64,000 nt of DNA from Fremontodendron californicum (GCA_030761205.1 JAULJL010000011.1:12700501-12764500); one strand, 5' to 3'; positions 44,593 to 58,289 are shown, numbered from the stretch's first letter. Notes: generated by a model from the letters alone, not told the origin. Numbers and translations are program-made.

Positions 44593-46082
44593 TGATGCAC
44601 CAAAAAGAGTATATCTTTATTAAACCTTGCAATTAAAAATAATATCAATTGTAAAATATAGTAGAAGCAAGGGTCGAATCCACAAGGATTGGTGTCTAGT
44701 TTATAAATTACTAGTTTAAAACTAAAATTCAAGAACAATAAAAGAAAATGGGGTTTTTGAAAGAGTTTTAAAAATTAAGAAAACAAGATAATACAAAGCA
44801 AGTAAATAAAAAGAATATTAAATATGAGAAAAACATGGTTAAGAAGTCATTCGCCACCACTAGACATTGTTGAGAATCAACATCAGATTTATCAACATCA
44901 ATCAACTATCAAAATTATCAACCGTAGATAACTCCAAGCTCTACTACCCCAATCTTTCCTTAGTTTGTCGTTAAATACAATAAGCTCTATATTTAATCTC
45001 TAATTATCAAACAACCTAGAATAAGCTCTCTAAATTCAATTTGATAATAGCTTTATGATGAGAAAGATAGGTTGATCTAAGCAACAAGCACATAAGCTAG
45101 ATTGTTCAACTTAGGTTATGTTCCACTTTGCAATTAGCGAAAACTCTAACATAATCATTAATCACTAATTGCCATTTATGAATAGGAAATCAAGACAATT
45201 ACATGGATCAAGACTCCTAAACTAGCATTAGACAATTATCAAGATCTATCTAGTTGTACACCTAAACAAATCAAGACAAAGATCATGAACAATTCTTATG
45301 GAAAAACATAATCAACTTTGATAGAAAACTAATGATAGATAAAATCTAAAAATCAATTAGAAAACATGTCTAGGGCTTTGAAATCACCCTTAACTGAAGA
45401 GAAGTTTAGCCTAGCATAGGCATAGATAATATATACATAAAACTAAAAAGAGAATAAAAGAATGGAGAATAAGAAGAAGAATGATGATCTTTGAGTCTTC
45501 TCCCAAAGATAGATAGTTTGTGGCTCAAAATCTGGTATTTATAAAGTTTTAAAATCCTGGGAACAATTCCTTGCCACAGAAGTAAGCCTGGAAGCAAAAA
45601 ATCACGTTTTTGGGCAGTTTTCACATGTTTTCCACGAATTATTGGCGCTGCGGCGCTGGGCTCTCTGTCTCTATTTTTCTAGTGCATCTTCCTTCATTTC
45701 GTCGGCTGATTTGGATGCCCATTTCTTGTCCGATTTGGATATGTAAACTACCAGTTTAAAGGTATTCAAGTCAGCTTCAAAAGTCAAGAAGGAAGTTTCT
45801 CCAAACAAGGAATTTAACATCATCTTTTCCTTGCAACAAGTTCCAGATGTCAAATCTGCCTTCTTTCCGTACAACAAGAAATTGATCTTTTTGACTCCCC
45901 AGTCTTCTTCCATCTAGTGATTATGATTTGTAAGCTCTTTACCATCATTATTGACATCTTTTGACTCCATTGTCCTTATTGTACCTAAAATTCAAAAATA
46001 TAAGTAAACAAGATAAAGAACGAAAACATAACAAAAACTAAAAGTAAAAAAGGCATAAAATGTATATTTTATGAGCTTATCA
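44593..46082 (-). mobile_element. 5' LTR of Athila element A
   Basis: 1490 bp, plus strand TGATGCACCA...GAGCTTATCA. The primer site lies next to its left edge and the TSD TAACC next to its right edge. It lacks most of the GC hairpin of the other LTR, accounting for much of the ~30-bp length difference. Confidence 0.93.
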
Positions 46083-46609
46083 TAACCATTGAATATTTTT
46101 TATCTTTTATTTCATTTATTTTTACTTTTATTTTTTCCTTTATTTTTTTCCTTTTATTATTTGTTGCATTTGTTTTCAATTTTCTTCCTTATTTTTAATT
46201 CTACCAAATAAAAAATTTTGGAAAATAAAAAATTTTCAAAATAAAAAAAAAATCAAAATTTAAAAATTTAAAAAGAGATCCAGTCAACTAAGATTTTTAC
46301 CAAGTGAACCAATTTTAGAATTTGAAATGACTTGCTACTAAAATAAATTATATCTAAAAACTTTACTTAAAAGTTAAATTATCAAGTGTAATAAAATATA
46401 ACAATAAATATTTATCCAAAATAAAAATATAATAATAAATTAATTATGAAATTAAATTAATAAATTATGCTTAATATTTTTAAATGATAAACATAATGTT
46501 TGATATTAAATTAATGAAAATTTCATAATAAGTAAAGATGCAATTCTTAACACATTGACATACATGGTATTTTTCTATAATAATAAATCTTATCCTATTA
46601 ATGTATACT
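46083..46609. other. Unclassified AT-rich DNA
   Basis: Very AT-rich (long ATTTTT and TAAATAAA-like text), no ORF over 60 codons, no element ends apart from the flanking duplications. Likely old intergenic DNA into which A and D inserted. Confidence 0.4.
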
Positions 46610-46741
46610 TGTAAACACATAATTTTGTCTGGATCCTCTAAACAGGGCAAATTCTCCTTTCAACTTCCCAGAATGCGAAGAATCTTCCCTCACTCTGCAA
46701 ATGAGTCTCCAAGACTTTGATTCAGAGGTAAAAACAAAAAA

Positions 46742-46791
46742 GTCAACCTCGAAAAAGTCAATCTTGAAAAGTAAACCACTGAAAAAGTCAA
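46742..46791 (-). promoter_or_regulatory. W-box cluster in LTR D
   Basis: AGTCAA (complement of TTGACT) starts at 46741, 46756 and 46786, spaced by multiples of 15 bp, about 130-180 bp from the LTR start. Same arrangement as the other Tat LTRs, inverted with the element. Confidence 0.5.
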
Positions 46792-47399
46792 CTCTCAGCC
46801 AAAATCAATATTCGAAGTTGAATTGAACAATGGTAAAAGAATTTTGATAATCAAACATCTACAATGAAGATAGAGAGTTTGAAAGACAGATTGCAAAATT
46901 TTAATTTAGGAAAAATGCCTAATTTTGCAAATTTGGGAAAAAATGCGTAAACGACCAAATTGGGCATAGTTGGAGGTTGGGGATGGATTAAGATCAATAA
47001 ATATGGATATTGGAAGGTCCAATTTTGAAGCAGAGTTGAAGGAAGATGTGGTTTGAAGAGAAAAAGGAAAATAAAGATTTAATGAATAAATAGGAAATTC
47101 ACAAATTTGGGGAAAACTACAGAGATGGCCCGATTCGGTGAAATTGAAGCCCCAAGTTGATGAATAATAAATAAATAAAAAATATCCCAAGTCCCAATTT
47201 GAAGTGGATCCCAAGGAAAAGCTGATGGAGGATAAACAAAAAAAAAACGAGAAAATTCTCAATTTTGAGAAAAAAGGGAAAAACTAAATCGAAGAGGAAT
47301 TCGGATGTAAAATTTAGGCATTTTCAGACCAACTCCAATTCAATATATGACAAAGGCAGTGGAAAAAGAAAATCCAAAACTTGGGCCCGTTTCGAGTAG

Positions 47400-48020
47400 A
47401 ACTGAGATTTCGGGGTTAAAGGGCAAATTTGGAAAATCCTGGAAAAATAGAATTCCAGCTCGAAAAATTATGAAAACTTCTGTAGCTGAGTTTCATATTA
47501 GATGGAAGGGATTGGAGAAGAAAAATCCAAAATCGGAGCTTATATGGAAAAAGACAAAGTTCAGGGGCACTAATCCACAATTTTAAGAGAAAAACCCGGG
47601 AAAAATAGAAAACGAGCTCGAAAAATTATGAAAACTTTCAGAACTGAGTTTTATATTTTATGGAAGGGATTGGGGAAGAAAAATAAAAAATTAGAGCTCA
47701 AATAAAAAAAAGACAACGTTCGGGTGCACTAATCCGCAATTTTAAGAGACAAATCCGAGAAAAATAGAAAACGAGCTCGAAAAATGATGAAAACTAACAG
47801 AACTGAGTTTTATATTTGACGGAAGGGATTGGAGAAGAAAAATCTAGAATCAGAGCTCAAATGGAAAAGATAAAGTTTGGGAGGCACTAAATCGAAACTT
47901 TAAAGAAAAATTAGGGAAAAATAGATAACGAGCTCGAAAAAATATGAAAACCTCAAGAACTGAGTTTTATATTGGATGAGATGGATTGGAAAAGAAAAAT
48001 TCAAAATTGGGGTCCATTTG
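47400..48020. repeat. ~159-bp subrepeats in LTR D
   Basis: AGCTCGAAAAA landmarks at about 47459, 47616, 47775 and 47930 (spacing ~156-159 bp). Confidence 0.78.
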
Positions 48021-48099
48021 GAATTAAATTAAGTTTGGGGCCAAAATGCAATTTTACCGAAAAAATCGAAAATGGTCATTTTGCAAATAAAAAATGAGG

Positions 48100-48125
48100 A
48101 ATGGCCTGGAAAATACCAGGCCATT
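48100..48125. repeat. Perfect 10-bp-arm inverted repeat in LTR D
   Basis: AATGGCCTGG (48100-48109), a 6-base loop, then CCAGGCCATT (48116-48125). It lies where the other LTRs have GGCCGAATGGCC. Confidence 0.85.
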
Positions 48126-50384
48126 TTCGGTCAATCCATGGATGAAGGAGAGAGTGTGATCATCTTGAATCAAATTGCCAAGATTGAATAGCAAGATGAC
48201 ATTTTAAAGAAAGGACAAGATTCTCCACTACTTGCCTACATGGCATTTTTGGCCAATGGGAGGCCTCCAAATTGCAAAGCCATGTGAAGGCCATGTGAAG
48301 GCTATGAGATGATGCCAAATAGGATTAAAAATGCCACCTAGGAAGATATTTTAATAGTGAACCATATGATCATGACAAGTGGCTTAGAAATTTTGTTGAG
48401 ATAGGAGACAAGAATAATCTAGGTGGCATTATTGGCCAATGAGAGGCTAGGAAACCCTTAATTTAAGGAAAACATCATGCAAAAAAAGGGACAAGAACCC
48501 TTAATTTAAGAAAAGAATCATGCAATGAGGGGACAAGAATTAGCCATGTGGCAAGGATGTTGGGAGAGCATGCAAAACATGAATTAGGCTAAAAAGATGA
48601 GCACTCTCTCATAATATACATGGAGGAATTCGATAACCACAAGAAGGAAGGAGGATTTATTTTTTTTTTTCAAAGGCATTTTCACTACACTCTTGAGAAG
48701 AAAGGGAGAAAAAGAAAAATAGGGAGAAAGAAGGAGAAATTGGAGTGCTTGATTTGGAAAGCAATTGCTCGGTAGCTATTTTCTCTCTTCTTCTTCAATT
48801 ATTTTTTTTGATATCATGTTCTCTTTCTTCTCTTTTTCCATATGATTTGTTAACTTTATTTGTTGAATAAAAGGTTTTCAAAATAAATTTTAAAAGTTTT
48901 CTCTATTTTATTCTTTATTCTTTACAAAATAATAAAGTGGATAAAAATTTTCAACCCATTTTCCATTTTGGCCGAAACTTAGAGGCCTTATTGTGCTTGT
49001 TTTTGCTTGATTTCTTTGCTTGCTTGTTGATTGTGGGCTTCACCATTGTGGTAGGATAGATTTGCTCCTTTGGTTTTTCATTTTAAAAAATCAAATAAAA
49101 GGTTTGAGAAGCTTGAGGATCTTGATTTTAATCAAGTGATTTTGGTTAGGTGGGACTATGTCCAAGGAACCAACCATTGAGCCAACTTTAGGTTTTTTTT
49201 CCTTGCTTGTTTATCTTTTAAAAATTTATGATTGATTCATTTTCATATGTTTGTTGGTTGTAAAATCATGCATTTTATACCATCCTCAACTTGATTTTTG
49301 GCTAAGACCAACCAATGGTCTCTAGCCAAAGCCTTTGTTGCAAGCTAGTTGAAAGACTAATAGGTTGTTAAGTTGGCTATTCTGACTTTGAGCATTTTTT
49401 TTTACTAAGTTATTTTTGTCAAAATAAAACGATTTTTTAACCATATTCAGTAAACCCTTGCAGGAGCCCCTGGTATGTTTTCCAAGATTTTTAAATTTTT
49501 TTATCAAGGTTGGAAAAATGGTTTTCAGTAAAAAAAATCAAACCTATTTTTTCCCATAAAGACCATCATATTTAAAGTCTATACTGATTTTTCCATAATT
49601 TTTTTAATCTTTTATAAAGGGTAAAAAAATAGTTTTTCAAAACTGGTTATGGGAGTCAGAAATGAGTTTTTCCTAAATCAATAATTTTTTGATTTTTATT
49701 TGTAAAAGGGAGGGGCTAATTTGAGTCATTAGCTACTGTTTTAGGTTGATTTCCATGTTATCTCAAGGATAAAATTTGACTTTACAAAAATTGGGTCATG
49801 GGTAGTCAATCTGAGTTTAAGAAAATAGGAAAACTAGAGCTTCTTTTAGGGGGGTTCAGCCAAGTCCTTCTTCATTCTAAAAATTCCATTTTTTTAAAAA
49901 AAATTCGAGCCCAAAGTTTTTCAATTTTGAAAATCCAATTTAAGTTTCTTTCAAAGGTAGTCGGATAACTTTTTAGGTATACGGATGTCCTTACTTCAAG
50001 GAAGAAATACATCTTCATGCATTGCATATTTAAAAATGTTTTTACTTAATTTGGCATAAAAAACGTGCTTCTTGTTTCCTAATCATTTGGCGAGAATTAG
50101 TTCTTAATCTTTGCAGGGTTTGCCGGGGAGGTTAGGAAATTATTCAACACACATGGTTATGAAATCGCAAGGCATGGATTTTGTTTTATTCGGGAATCAT
50201 ATAAATGTCATATGAAAGAATTATTTTCTAAGTTTTGCCAGGTTTGCCGGGGAGTACGGTAATACTTTCCGATACATGCCATTTATTTGATTCCTCACAT
50301 GAAAGATCCATTTCAAAATGATGGTGTATGCATGTGATCATGATGTGATTGTGGATATTTTGTGATGATGTCATTTTGTGATTT

Positions 50385-50752
50385 TTTCCATGTCAAGCAT
50401 GCCATGTCATTCATTCTTTTACCATGTCATAATAGAATTTGCCATGTCATAAATTCTTTTGGCCATGTCATTTAGATCTTGCCATGTCAAGCATGCCATG
50501 TCACCCATTCATATACCATGTCATTCATTCATATGCCATATCATTTGGATTTTTCCATGTCAAGCATGTCATGTCATTCATTCATATGCCATGACATTCA
50601 TTCATGTGCCATGTCATTTAGATTATGTCATGTCATTAAATCATATGCCATGTCATTCATTCTTTATGCCATGTCATTTAGATTTTTGTCATGTCAAGCA
50701 TGTCATGTCATTAATTCTTTTACCATGTCATAATAAAATGTTTGCCATGCCA
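50385..50752. repeat. CATGTCATTYATTCATATGC-type tandem repeats in LTR D
   Basis: About 15 imperfect units of ~20-30 bp, all containing CCATGTCAT. Overlapping open frames here are generated by the repeat. Confidence 0.75.
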
Positions 50753-51525
50753 TGATAAATATGCATAATTTTTTAATTTTTATCTTAGTAACATTTTTGA
50801 TATTCATGATCATTTTTTATGATTTCAAAATACATGGAAAATTATTAATGTTTCTTATAAAACAAGATTATTCTCGAAATAAAATAATTCATGAGTTCTC
50901 TGCTCGGTCTGCAGGGGAGGATATCATCAATTATCATTAATGACGGAATATCTTTCTTCCAAACGAGGGTGATCTGGAGAATTTCAAAATCAAGAAAAAA
51001 TTTATGTTTTATCGAGTTTGTCGAAAAATATGAGAAATTTTTTGTTAATAAATTATGGATCATTTTTAAATAAATATGATTTTTTTACAGAATTATTTTC
51101 AAACACCAAATTTAAAATCGACTTTCACCGAGACTCGAGATAACACATGACTAATAAGGTATCATTTTATACGAGCGTTGTGGGGGTGCTAATCCTTCCC
51201 CGCACGTAATCGACTCCCGAACCCGCACTTGTTTTCTCTTGTTCAAAGTGCAAACTTCAAAATTGATTTTAAAAAATATTTTAATTAATTCAAAAATATT
51301 TTATAAAAGTCGGCTTTAATAGGTGACCGGTCACACCTAGCAAAAAAAGATTGGTGGCGACTCCATTTCTTTCACGAGATCGTTTTCATACCATTAATCT
51401 TTAATTTAGAGGAATTAAGTCATCTTTTCCTCTATTTTTTTCCCCAATGTCTTACTCCTTAACGATTGTCCAAACGACGGGGGCAGTTTGTTTCAGACCC
51501 TTTTTAAAAAGAAGTGGTTGCGACA

Positions 51526-52918
51526 ACACTTATATGATTATATCTATATATTTCTCTTTGTAACTCTTTACAATAAAATAAAAGAATTATCGTTTTTTTA
51601 TGAATTTAGTAGTAAGTATCGTCAACGGACCAACATTATGGCATTGACAAAGCTAATCTAAATCATATAAGAGATTAAAAATTAAAAATAATATATTTAT
51701 TCTATATAAACATGTATAACGATAAAAGATTAATTTGTTGTATATCAAATAATAAGGTATTATTATAACGTAATGTACAAATTATTATAATAAGATACAC
51801 ATATCTAGTTTTTACTAGATTTGTGATTTGAAGTCTAATAAGTATGTAAGATTATGTTTACAATCTAATTTTTACTTGATTTTTAGGTAGAGTTTTTCTT
51901 TTCAGTTATTTTTGAAAGTAATGATTTTGTTATATGAAATTTAGTAAAATGTTAAAAGTGCTATAATTAGTTTTATTGAATTATTGTTAATTATTTTTTG
52001 TTTTCAAATGATTATTATATATATTATTTATAATATATACTAATAAATATAAAATTAAAATTCAAGTATAATAATAGAAATAATTTACTATTATTTTTTT
52101 ATCATAATTAAGAAAAATAATATTAAAAATATATAAAATTGTAGTAGTAGAAAAAGATTTAAAAAAAATTTAAGTTATAAAATAAAAATAAATTATGTTA
52201 TAGTCTAACTTTTTTTAAAATAAAATTATATTTAACTTAAGTTTGGGTACTTTCGAGTTAATTTTTTGGGTAATTCGAGTTCAAGTCATTTTGGTCCTTT
52301 GTATTCGGATAATTTCGGATTCGGGTTTGGATCGTTTCGAATTCGAATCATTTCAAGTATACGTTGTTTTTAGGTTCGGGTTGGACGAGTTCGGGTTGTT
52401 AATTTTTTATGATCAAATTGGGTTGGATCGGGTTCTTATTGAGATGGTTGGATGAATTTTTCAAATTCGGGTCAAAATTGACAAGTCTAGTTAGAATCTT
52501 ACAATTACTAGAATTTGCCACCACTATTTTGGTGTTTTTGAAAGAAATTATTATGTTTTTAAAAATGAAAGGAATTTACCTGATTAAAATTGTGAGAGTT
52601 TTTTTAAACGTGTAGTTTTGTTTTGAGAAAATGTATTTATAAAAAAAATTAAAATAATATATATCCTTAATTTTAACTGCACTGTTAATAACTAGAATTT
52701 ATCGCACTTAATCTGTGAATGAAAAAAAATCTTTTTCAAAAGAAAAATATTGTATTTAAAAAGAATAATAAGTTAAAAAAAATAAGTGAATAGTTTTTTT
52801 AGTGAGTGGTTTTTTTTTTTAAAATTAAAAGCTATTAAAAAATGTGAGTAGTTTTTTCAGTAGGTAGTTATTCTTTTAAAACTAAAAGACTTAAATACTT
52901 TTTATTTTATTTTATTAT
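51526..52918. other. Unclassified AT-rich intergenic DNA
   Basis: No gene recognised. 52240-52490 is a degenerate run of TTCGGGTT / ATTCGGGT-like text. The remainder is AT-rich with TTTTTTAGTGAGTGG duplicated near 52790 and 52850. Confidence 0.4.
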
Positions 52919-54671
52919 TGATGCACTCAAATGGTGTATCTTTTTAACCTTGCACTAATATGATCAATTGTTTGGTAAAGTAGTAAGTAAGGGTTGATTC
53001 CACAGAGATTGCTCTTAATTTAAATGTTACTGATTTATAACTTTAGTTCTAAGAAAGTCAAAGAGGGTTTGAAGTTGTTTTGAAAAGGAAGTAAACAAGA
53101 AAAGTCAGATTTAAAAGAATAATATATGGTTAAGGTGTCATTCGCCACCACTAAACATCATTGAGAATCGATATCAGACTTATCAACATCAATAATCTAT
53201 CAAAACTATCAACTGTAGATAACAACAAGCTCTGCTACCCCAATCTTTCCGTAGTTCATCGTTAAATAGAATAAGCTCTTTATTTAATCTCTAACTATCA
53301 AACAACCTAGAATGAGGTCTCTAAGTTTAATTTAATAGCAGCTTTATGATGATAAAGATAGGTTGATCTAAGCAACAAACACATAAGCTCGGATTGTTTA
53401 ACTTATGTTATGTTTCACATTGCAATTAGCGAAAACTCTAACATAATCATTAATCACAAATTGCCACTTATGAATAGGAAATCAAGACAATTACGGATCA
53501 AGACTCCTAAACTAGCAATAGATAATTATCAAGATCTATCTAGTATGCATCCTAAACAAATCAAGACAAAGATCATGAACAATTTTTATAGAAGAACATA
53601 AGCAATTTTGATAGAAAATCAATGTATGATAATATCTGAATATCAATTACATAACTTGTCTAGGGCTTTGAAATCACCCTTAACCAAAGAGAAGTTTAGC
53701 CTAGCATAGGCTTTGTTAACATAAGCATAAAATCAAAAAGAAACTAAGAAAAAAACTAAGAGAATGGAGAAGACGAAGAAGAATATTGATTATTTAGCCT
53801 CTTGTTCTTTCAAACTCTCTAAAACAAAACAAGAAAATCAGATTACAATGCATAAAAGTAAGTGTTGCGGCTCTCCCCCCTTGTCTCTATTTATAGGCAG
53901 CCTTTAGGTCTTCAATAAGTAAGTTGCGGCTCCCCCTTTGAGTAGGGAAATAAAGCTGACGGCTAGGGCAACATTATAAGGAAGTTTTATGCAATAAGGA
54001 AAGGCGTAATCAAGTAGGAAACACAAAAAAAAGGGAAATATTGAAGCCTTGTGGCTAAAGGAAAGTTTAGAAGGAAAGTTCTCTAGCCGCTACTCATTAT
54101 TTGACTAGGAAAAGGTTGTTTTTGGAAAAAGCTTTTAGAAAAGGAAAGTCTTGGCAGCCACTAATCCTACTTTGACTAGGATTTGGTTATTTTCAGCAGG
54201 GTTTATTAAAGAAGGAAAGATAGAAGGCAGCCGAATCCTATTTTGACTAGGATTGTTTCTATATGGAAATAAAGCTTGCCGCTAGTCCTCCTTTGGTCTT
54301 ATAAACATTGTAGTCGGCTAGGGTTTTTAGGATGATGAATTATAAGTTGCCACTACACCTTATTTGAGCATGGGAGTAGGTTTTCCAACTAGGGTTTTTA
54401 GGATGGAGAGAGTGTAGGCAGCCACTAGTTTCTTTTTGGAAAGTTTGGATTAGGTTTAGCCACATAGTGTCTCTTGATGGGCAGGAAGCTTTCCTTTGTG
54501 CTTAAAGCTTCATCTCTTGTCCAAATTCATTCTTTTTAACTCCAAAGCATCCATTGTCTTTCAAAACACCTACAAAACATAAAACCTAGTAAAATGTCAA
54601 GGAATTTAAGAATCAAAGCACAAAGTATAAGGAAAGTAGATAGAAAAATGTACGAAATTAAGCACTTATCA
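52919..54671 (-). mobile_element. 3' LTR of Athila element F
   Basis: 1753 bp, plus strand TGATGCACTC...GCACTTATCA. Related to A's LTRs over the first ~800 bp, then different (GCGGCTCCCCC-containing region 53870-54440). It lacks A's GC hairpin. Confidence 0.88.
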
Positions 54672-54690
54672 AACTCACCCACATTTAATC
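54672..54690 (-). other. Polypurine tract of element F
   Basis: The minus strand GATTAAATGTGGGTGAGTT abuts TGATAAGT. It is less pure than A's tract (24060-24076), with two substitutions in the G run. Confidence 0.75.
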
Positions 54691-57383
54691 TTTTGCTAGT
54701 CCTAGAGCAAACAAAGTAGAAGCAAGGTAAGAAAACCTAATCTAATCCACTTTCAAATCAAATTAGAGACAATCATTGGACAAGTCTTATAAACTAATTG
54801 TTGTAACCTAAAAAATAACAATTCTCATATGCGAGACTTTATTCATTAAGTGTGACATTGGGGGAAACAGAGGAAAAGACGACTTAATTTCTCTTGAAAT
54901 AAAATGAGGGTTTCAAAACAGCCTCGAAAAAAAGACATGGAGTCGCCACCAATCTTTTTTGGCTAGGTGTGATCGGCCACCTATTAAAATCGGTTTTGTA
55001 AAACATTTGAAAATTAAAACGGTATAAAACGGTATTAAAATCGGTTACGTGCGGGGAAGGATTAGCACCCCCACCACGTCCGTATAAAACGGTACCTTAT
55101 TAATCGTGTGTTATCTCAAGTCTCGATAAAAAGTTGGTTTTAGATTTGGCATTTCAAAATAATTCCCAATTTAAAGAAAAATAATTCAAGTTTTAATTGA
55201 AAATGTTTCGAAATTTATTAATTCAAAATTTTCCTATATTCCCTGACAAATGCGGCAAAATATAGAAATTTTTATTTATTTGGAAAATCTCCGAATCATT
55301 TTCATTTTTCAAAAGAAAGATATTCCTTTATTAATGATAATTGATGATATCCTCCCCAGTAAACCCGGCAGAGAACTCATGAATTATTTTAACTCAGGAA
55401 TAACTTTATTTTATTTAAAATCATTATCTTTTTCTTAAACATTTTTTAAAAGATGAATATGAAAATGTATGACATAGTAAAAGATGACATAGCAAAATTT
55501 AAATGATATGGTATAATCTAAATGACATGATATAATCTAAATGACATACTATATTCTAAATGACATGATATAATCTAAGTGACATAGAAATATAATTAAT
55601 AACATGAAATGATGTAAAACATAGAATAATATATCATGAAATATGCATGAAAATAAAAGAAAACAATGCATAAACATAATAAATCCTAAATGATATGACA
55701 AAAATAAATAATGACTAAGCAAAAAGCATAGGATAACATAAAATATTCACAACCATATAATAATAAATATAACATCATGAAATATAAATCAAAATAATAA
55801 CATTACCATAGAAATATTCATAGCAAAAATCATATATCATATAATATGCATAAACATGGAAAATGCAATGCATGAACGTGTATTTTTTCCTTTAAATAAG
55901 GAAATCCATATATCTAAAAAGATATCCGACTACCTTAGGAATAGACATCAAACCAAATTTTTCTAAATCAAAAATACTTTGTGATTGGTTTGAAAACAAT
56001 TTTGAAAATTTTGGATGAAAATAATGCTAAGGCCAAAACCCCCTTTAAAAAGGCTCTATTTTCCTATCTTTGAAAAACCGGACTTGACCACCCTTGACCC
56101 GACCTTTGTAAAATGATTTTAAGAATTAAAATGACTTAGAAATCAACCTAGAACAGTAGCTATGGTTCTAAATCAGCCCCCTCTTTATGCCTTAGCCAAA
56201 ACATAAATTTTATTTTTTCCTTAAAAACAAATCTGACTTTACTAACCAGTTTTAAAACGTGATTTATTTACCTATTTTAAAAATTTCAAAAAATCTGAAA
56301 AAAATATGAGAGACTTAGAACATGTCTAACTCTTTGGGAAAAAATTGGATTAATTTTTAGCCTAAGGATGACCTACCAGAAAAATCACGAAAGTCAAAAC
56401 ACTGGGTGAAAAACTGTTTAGCCAAAAAATATTTTTAAACCTTTGATAAAATCACTCAAAAATCAGAATAAAAATGTGGGAGACTCCTCTAAGGACTTAC
56501 AAACAGTAGTAAATATTTCTAAAAATTTGGGCAAGGATTGCCTAATGAAAAAAATCACAAAGGTAGAAATTCCAACTTGACAACTTCTTAATTTTCCACA
56601 AGCATGCTCATATGAGCTTGGCTTTGAGCCATTGATTGGCTTAAGTCAAAAATCAAGTGAAATGATAAAAAATGCATGAACAAACAGCATGTTAAATGCA
56701 TCAAATGCATGATCTAAGGCCTAAATAACATAGAAAAATGCATGGCATAAAAGATGACCTAATACCTAGATGAAATTGTGCATGGCAATTAATTCAATCC
56801 TAGACCTAATACGCATGAAAATGCATGGCAATAAATACCTTAGACCTAATGGACATGAAAATGCATGTCAATACTAATATAACCTAAGACTTAATAAGCA
56901 TGGAAATGTGCATGGCATACAAAGATGACCTAGACCTAATGGACATGAAAATGCATGGCTATACCAATATGATCTAAGACCTAATATGAACATAAGATAT
57001 GCATGGAAGTAACATGAACATATAATAACCAAATGAACATAAACACAATGCATAAACATGGCACAACAATTACGCAATCTCATGGAACAAAGATGCAAAG
57101 CATGTCAATTAAACAAGATGAAAATGCACAGACAAGGTAAAAAACATAATGGTAGCCGAATGGACATGAGCATGTGTTAGAAATGTAGCAAGACAATAAC
57201 ACAAACACATGGCATAGTAAATCAAATACACAATATCATGGCATAAAGATGAAAGCATGTCTTCTAAACAAGATGAAAATGCACATACAAGGCAAAAAAC
57301 ATAGTGGTAGCCGAATGGACCCTTAATGAAATGTGAGACCTAGCATGGCAATAACACAAACACCTGGCATGGCACATCATGTA

Positions 57384-57478
57384 AAGCTATCCTATCACAA
57401 CCAAGCTATCCTACCACAACCAAGCTATCCTACCACAACCAAGCTATTCTACCACAATTAAGCTATCCTACCACAACC
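57384..57478. repeat. Five-copy 19-bp minisatellite in LTR E
   Basis: AAGCTATCCTACCACAACC repeated five times with one to three changes; exact 19-bp period. Not seen in the other LTRs. Confidence 0.92.
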
Positions 57479-58289
57479 AAACATTGGAATAATATCAAAC
57501 ACATGGCATCATGCTCAAGAATACCATTCGGCCATGGCTTAAAAATGTAGTAAAAAAAAAATCATTTTGATATTTTTTTGATGAAAACAAAAGGTAGAAA
57601 CCTTTTGGAACTTGTTTTGAAAAATAATTTTATTTCATGAAAGAAAATAAAATAACAATGAAAATAACAAAATCATATCAACAAAGCATGGAAGAGAGCA
57701 TGAAAGAAAATAGCTACCTTGCTTTAGCTTTCCAAATCAAAGAGTAGTAAGAAAATCCCTTTTTTTCTTTCTCTTTTATTTTTCCCCTTTCCTTTTTCCT
57801 AAGAATAGCTACTGCCCTCCCATGATCAGCCAAGAAGAAGCCACAAAATGAAACCCCCCTCTAATAGTGGTAGCCGAATGGCCCTTGGTGTGCCCACTAT
57901 GTTGTCATTTTTTCCTAGCTTAATTTGATCCAAAGGCCACTAATCAAAGATGCTAAAAAATGTGAAATTACCACCCTTAGATGAACTGATTAGATCTTAA
58001 CAAATACAGCTGTTCTAAATTATGTAACCATAATGTTGACATCCTTCCTCTTCATTCATTTGACCATGTGGCAAAATCACAAAGGCTTAATCAAAAAAAT
58101 AACTATCTTCCTATCCACTTTTGGCCTTTGGATGAAAGAACTCAGCAAAATTCATTCTCCTTATATGTTGGCCGAATGGCCCTTCAAATTCCAGCCCTCT
58201 CCTTATTTTTTTAATTGCAAAAAAGGCCCTCTTCGATTTCTTAGATAAAATTGCACTTTAAACCCCCAGATTTGATTAAATAGAAAACG

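Larger units (their letters stand above)
22541..46082 (-). mobile_element. Non-autonomous Athila derivative A (split by element B)
   Basis: LTRs at 22541-24059 and 44593-46082 have TG...CA ends (sense TGATAAGC...GGTGCATCA) and are flanked by a 5-bp duplication TAACC (22536-22540, 46083-46087). A tRNA-Asp-type primer site and an Athila polypurine tract are in the right places. Without nested B, A is about 5.9 kb with only ~2.9 kb of interior, holding parts of gag and no pol. An intact Athila has well over 5 kb of gag-pol, so A is an internal deletion derivative. Sequence joined across B matches element F exactly in layout (25100-25108 with 42748 onward, compare 60610). Confidence 0.93.
46610..51525 (+). 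mobile_element. Solo LTR D (Tat/Ogre type), plus strand
   Basis: Starts TGTAAACACATAATTTTG and ends GGTTGCGACA, 4916 bp, in the opposite orientation to every other element here. The flanks are ATACT (46605-46609) and ACACT (51526-51530), 4 of 5 matching, which fits an old target duplication with one C-to-T change. There is no primer site or interior, hence solo. Contains W-box complements (46742-46791), ~159-bp subrepeats (47400-48020), a 10-bp-arm hairpin (48100-48125), CATGTCAT repeats (50385-50752), GC block (51171-51226) and PBS-like 11-mer (51355-51365). Confidence 0.88.

Noticed and set aside
46083..46609. Matrix attachment region or origin in AT-rich gap
   Set aside because: AT-richness alone is not evidence; no specific motif seen.
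50459..50755. 98-codon plus-strand frame (MAMSFRSCHVKHAMSP)
   Set aside because: Encoded by CATGTCAT repeats inside LTR D, open in two frames; low-complexity artefact.
52240..52620. Two plus-strand frames of ~70 codons in the AT-rich gap
   Set aside because: Derived from degenerate TTCGGGTT text; no domain, no splice or promoter context.
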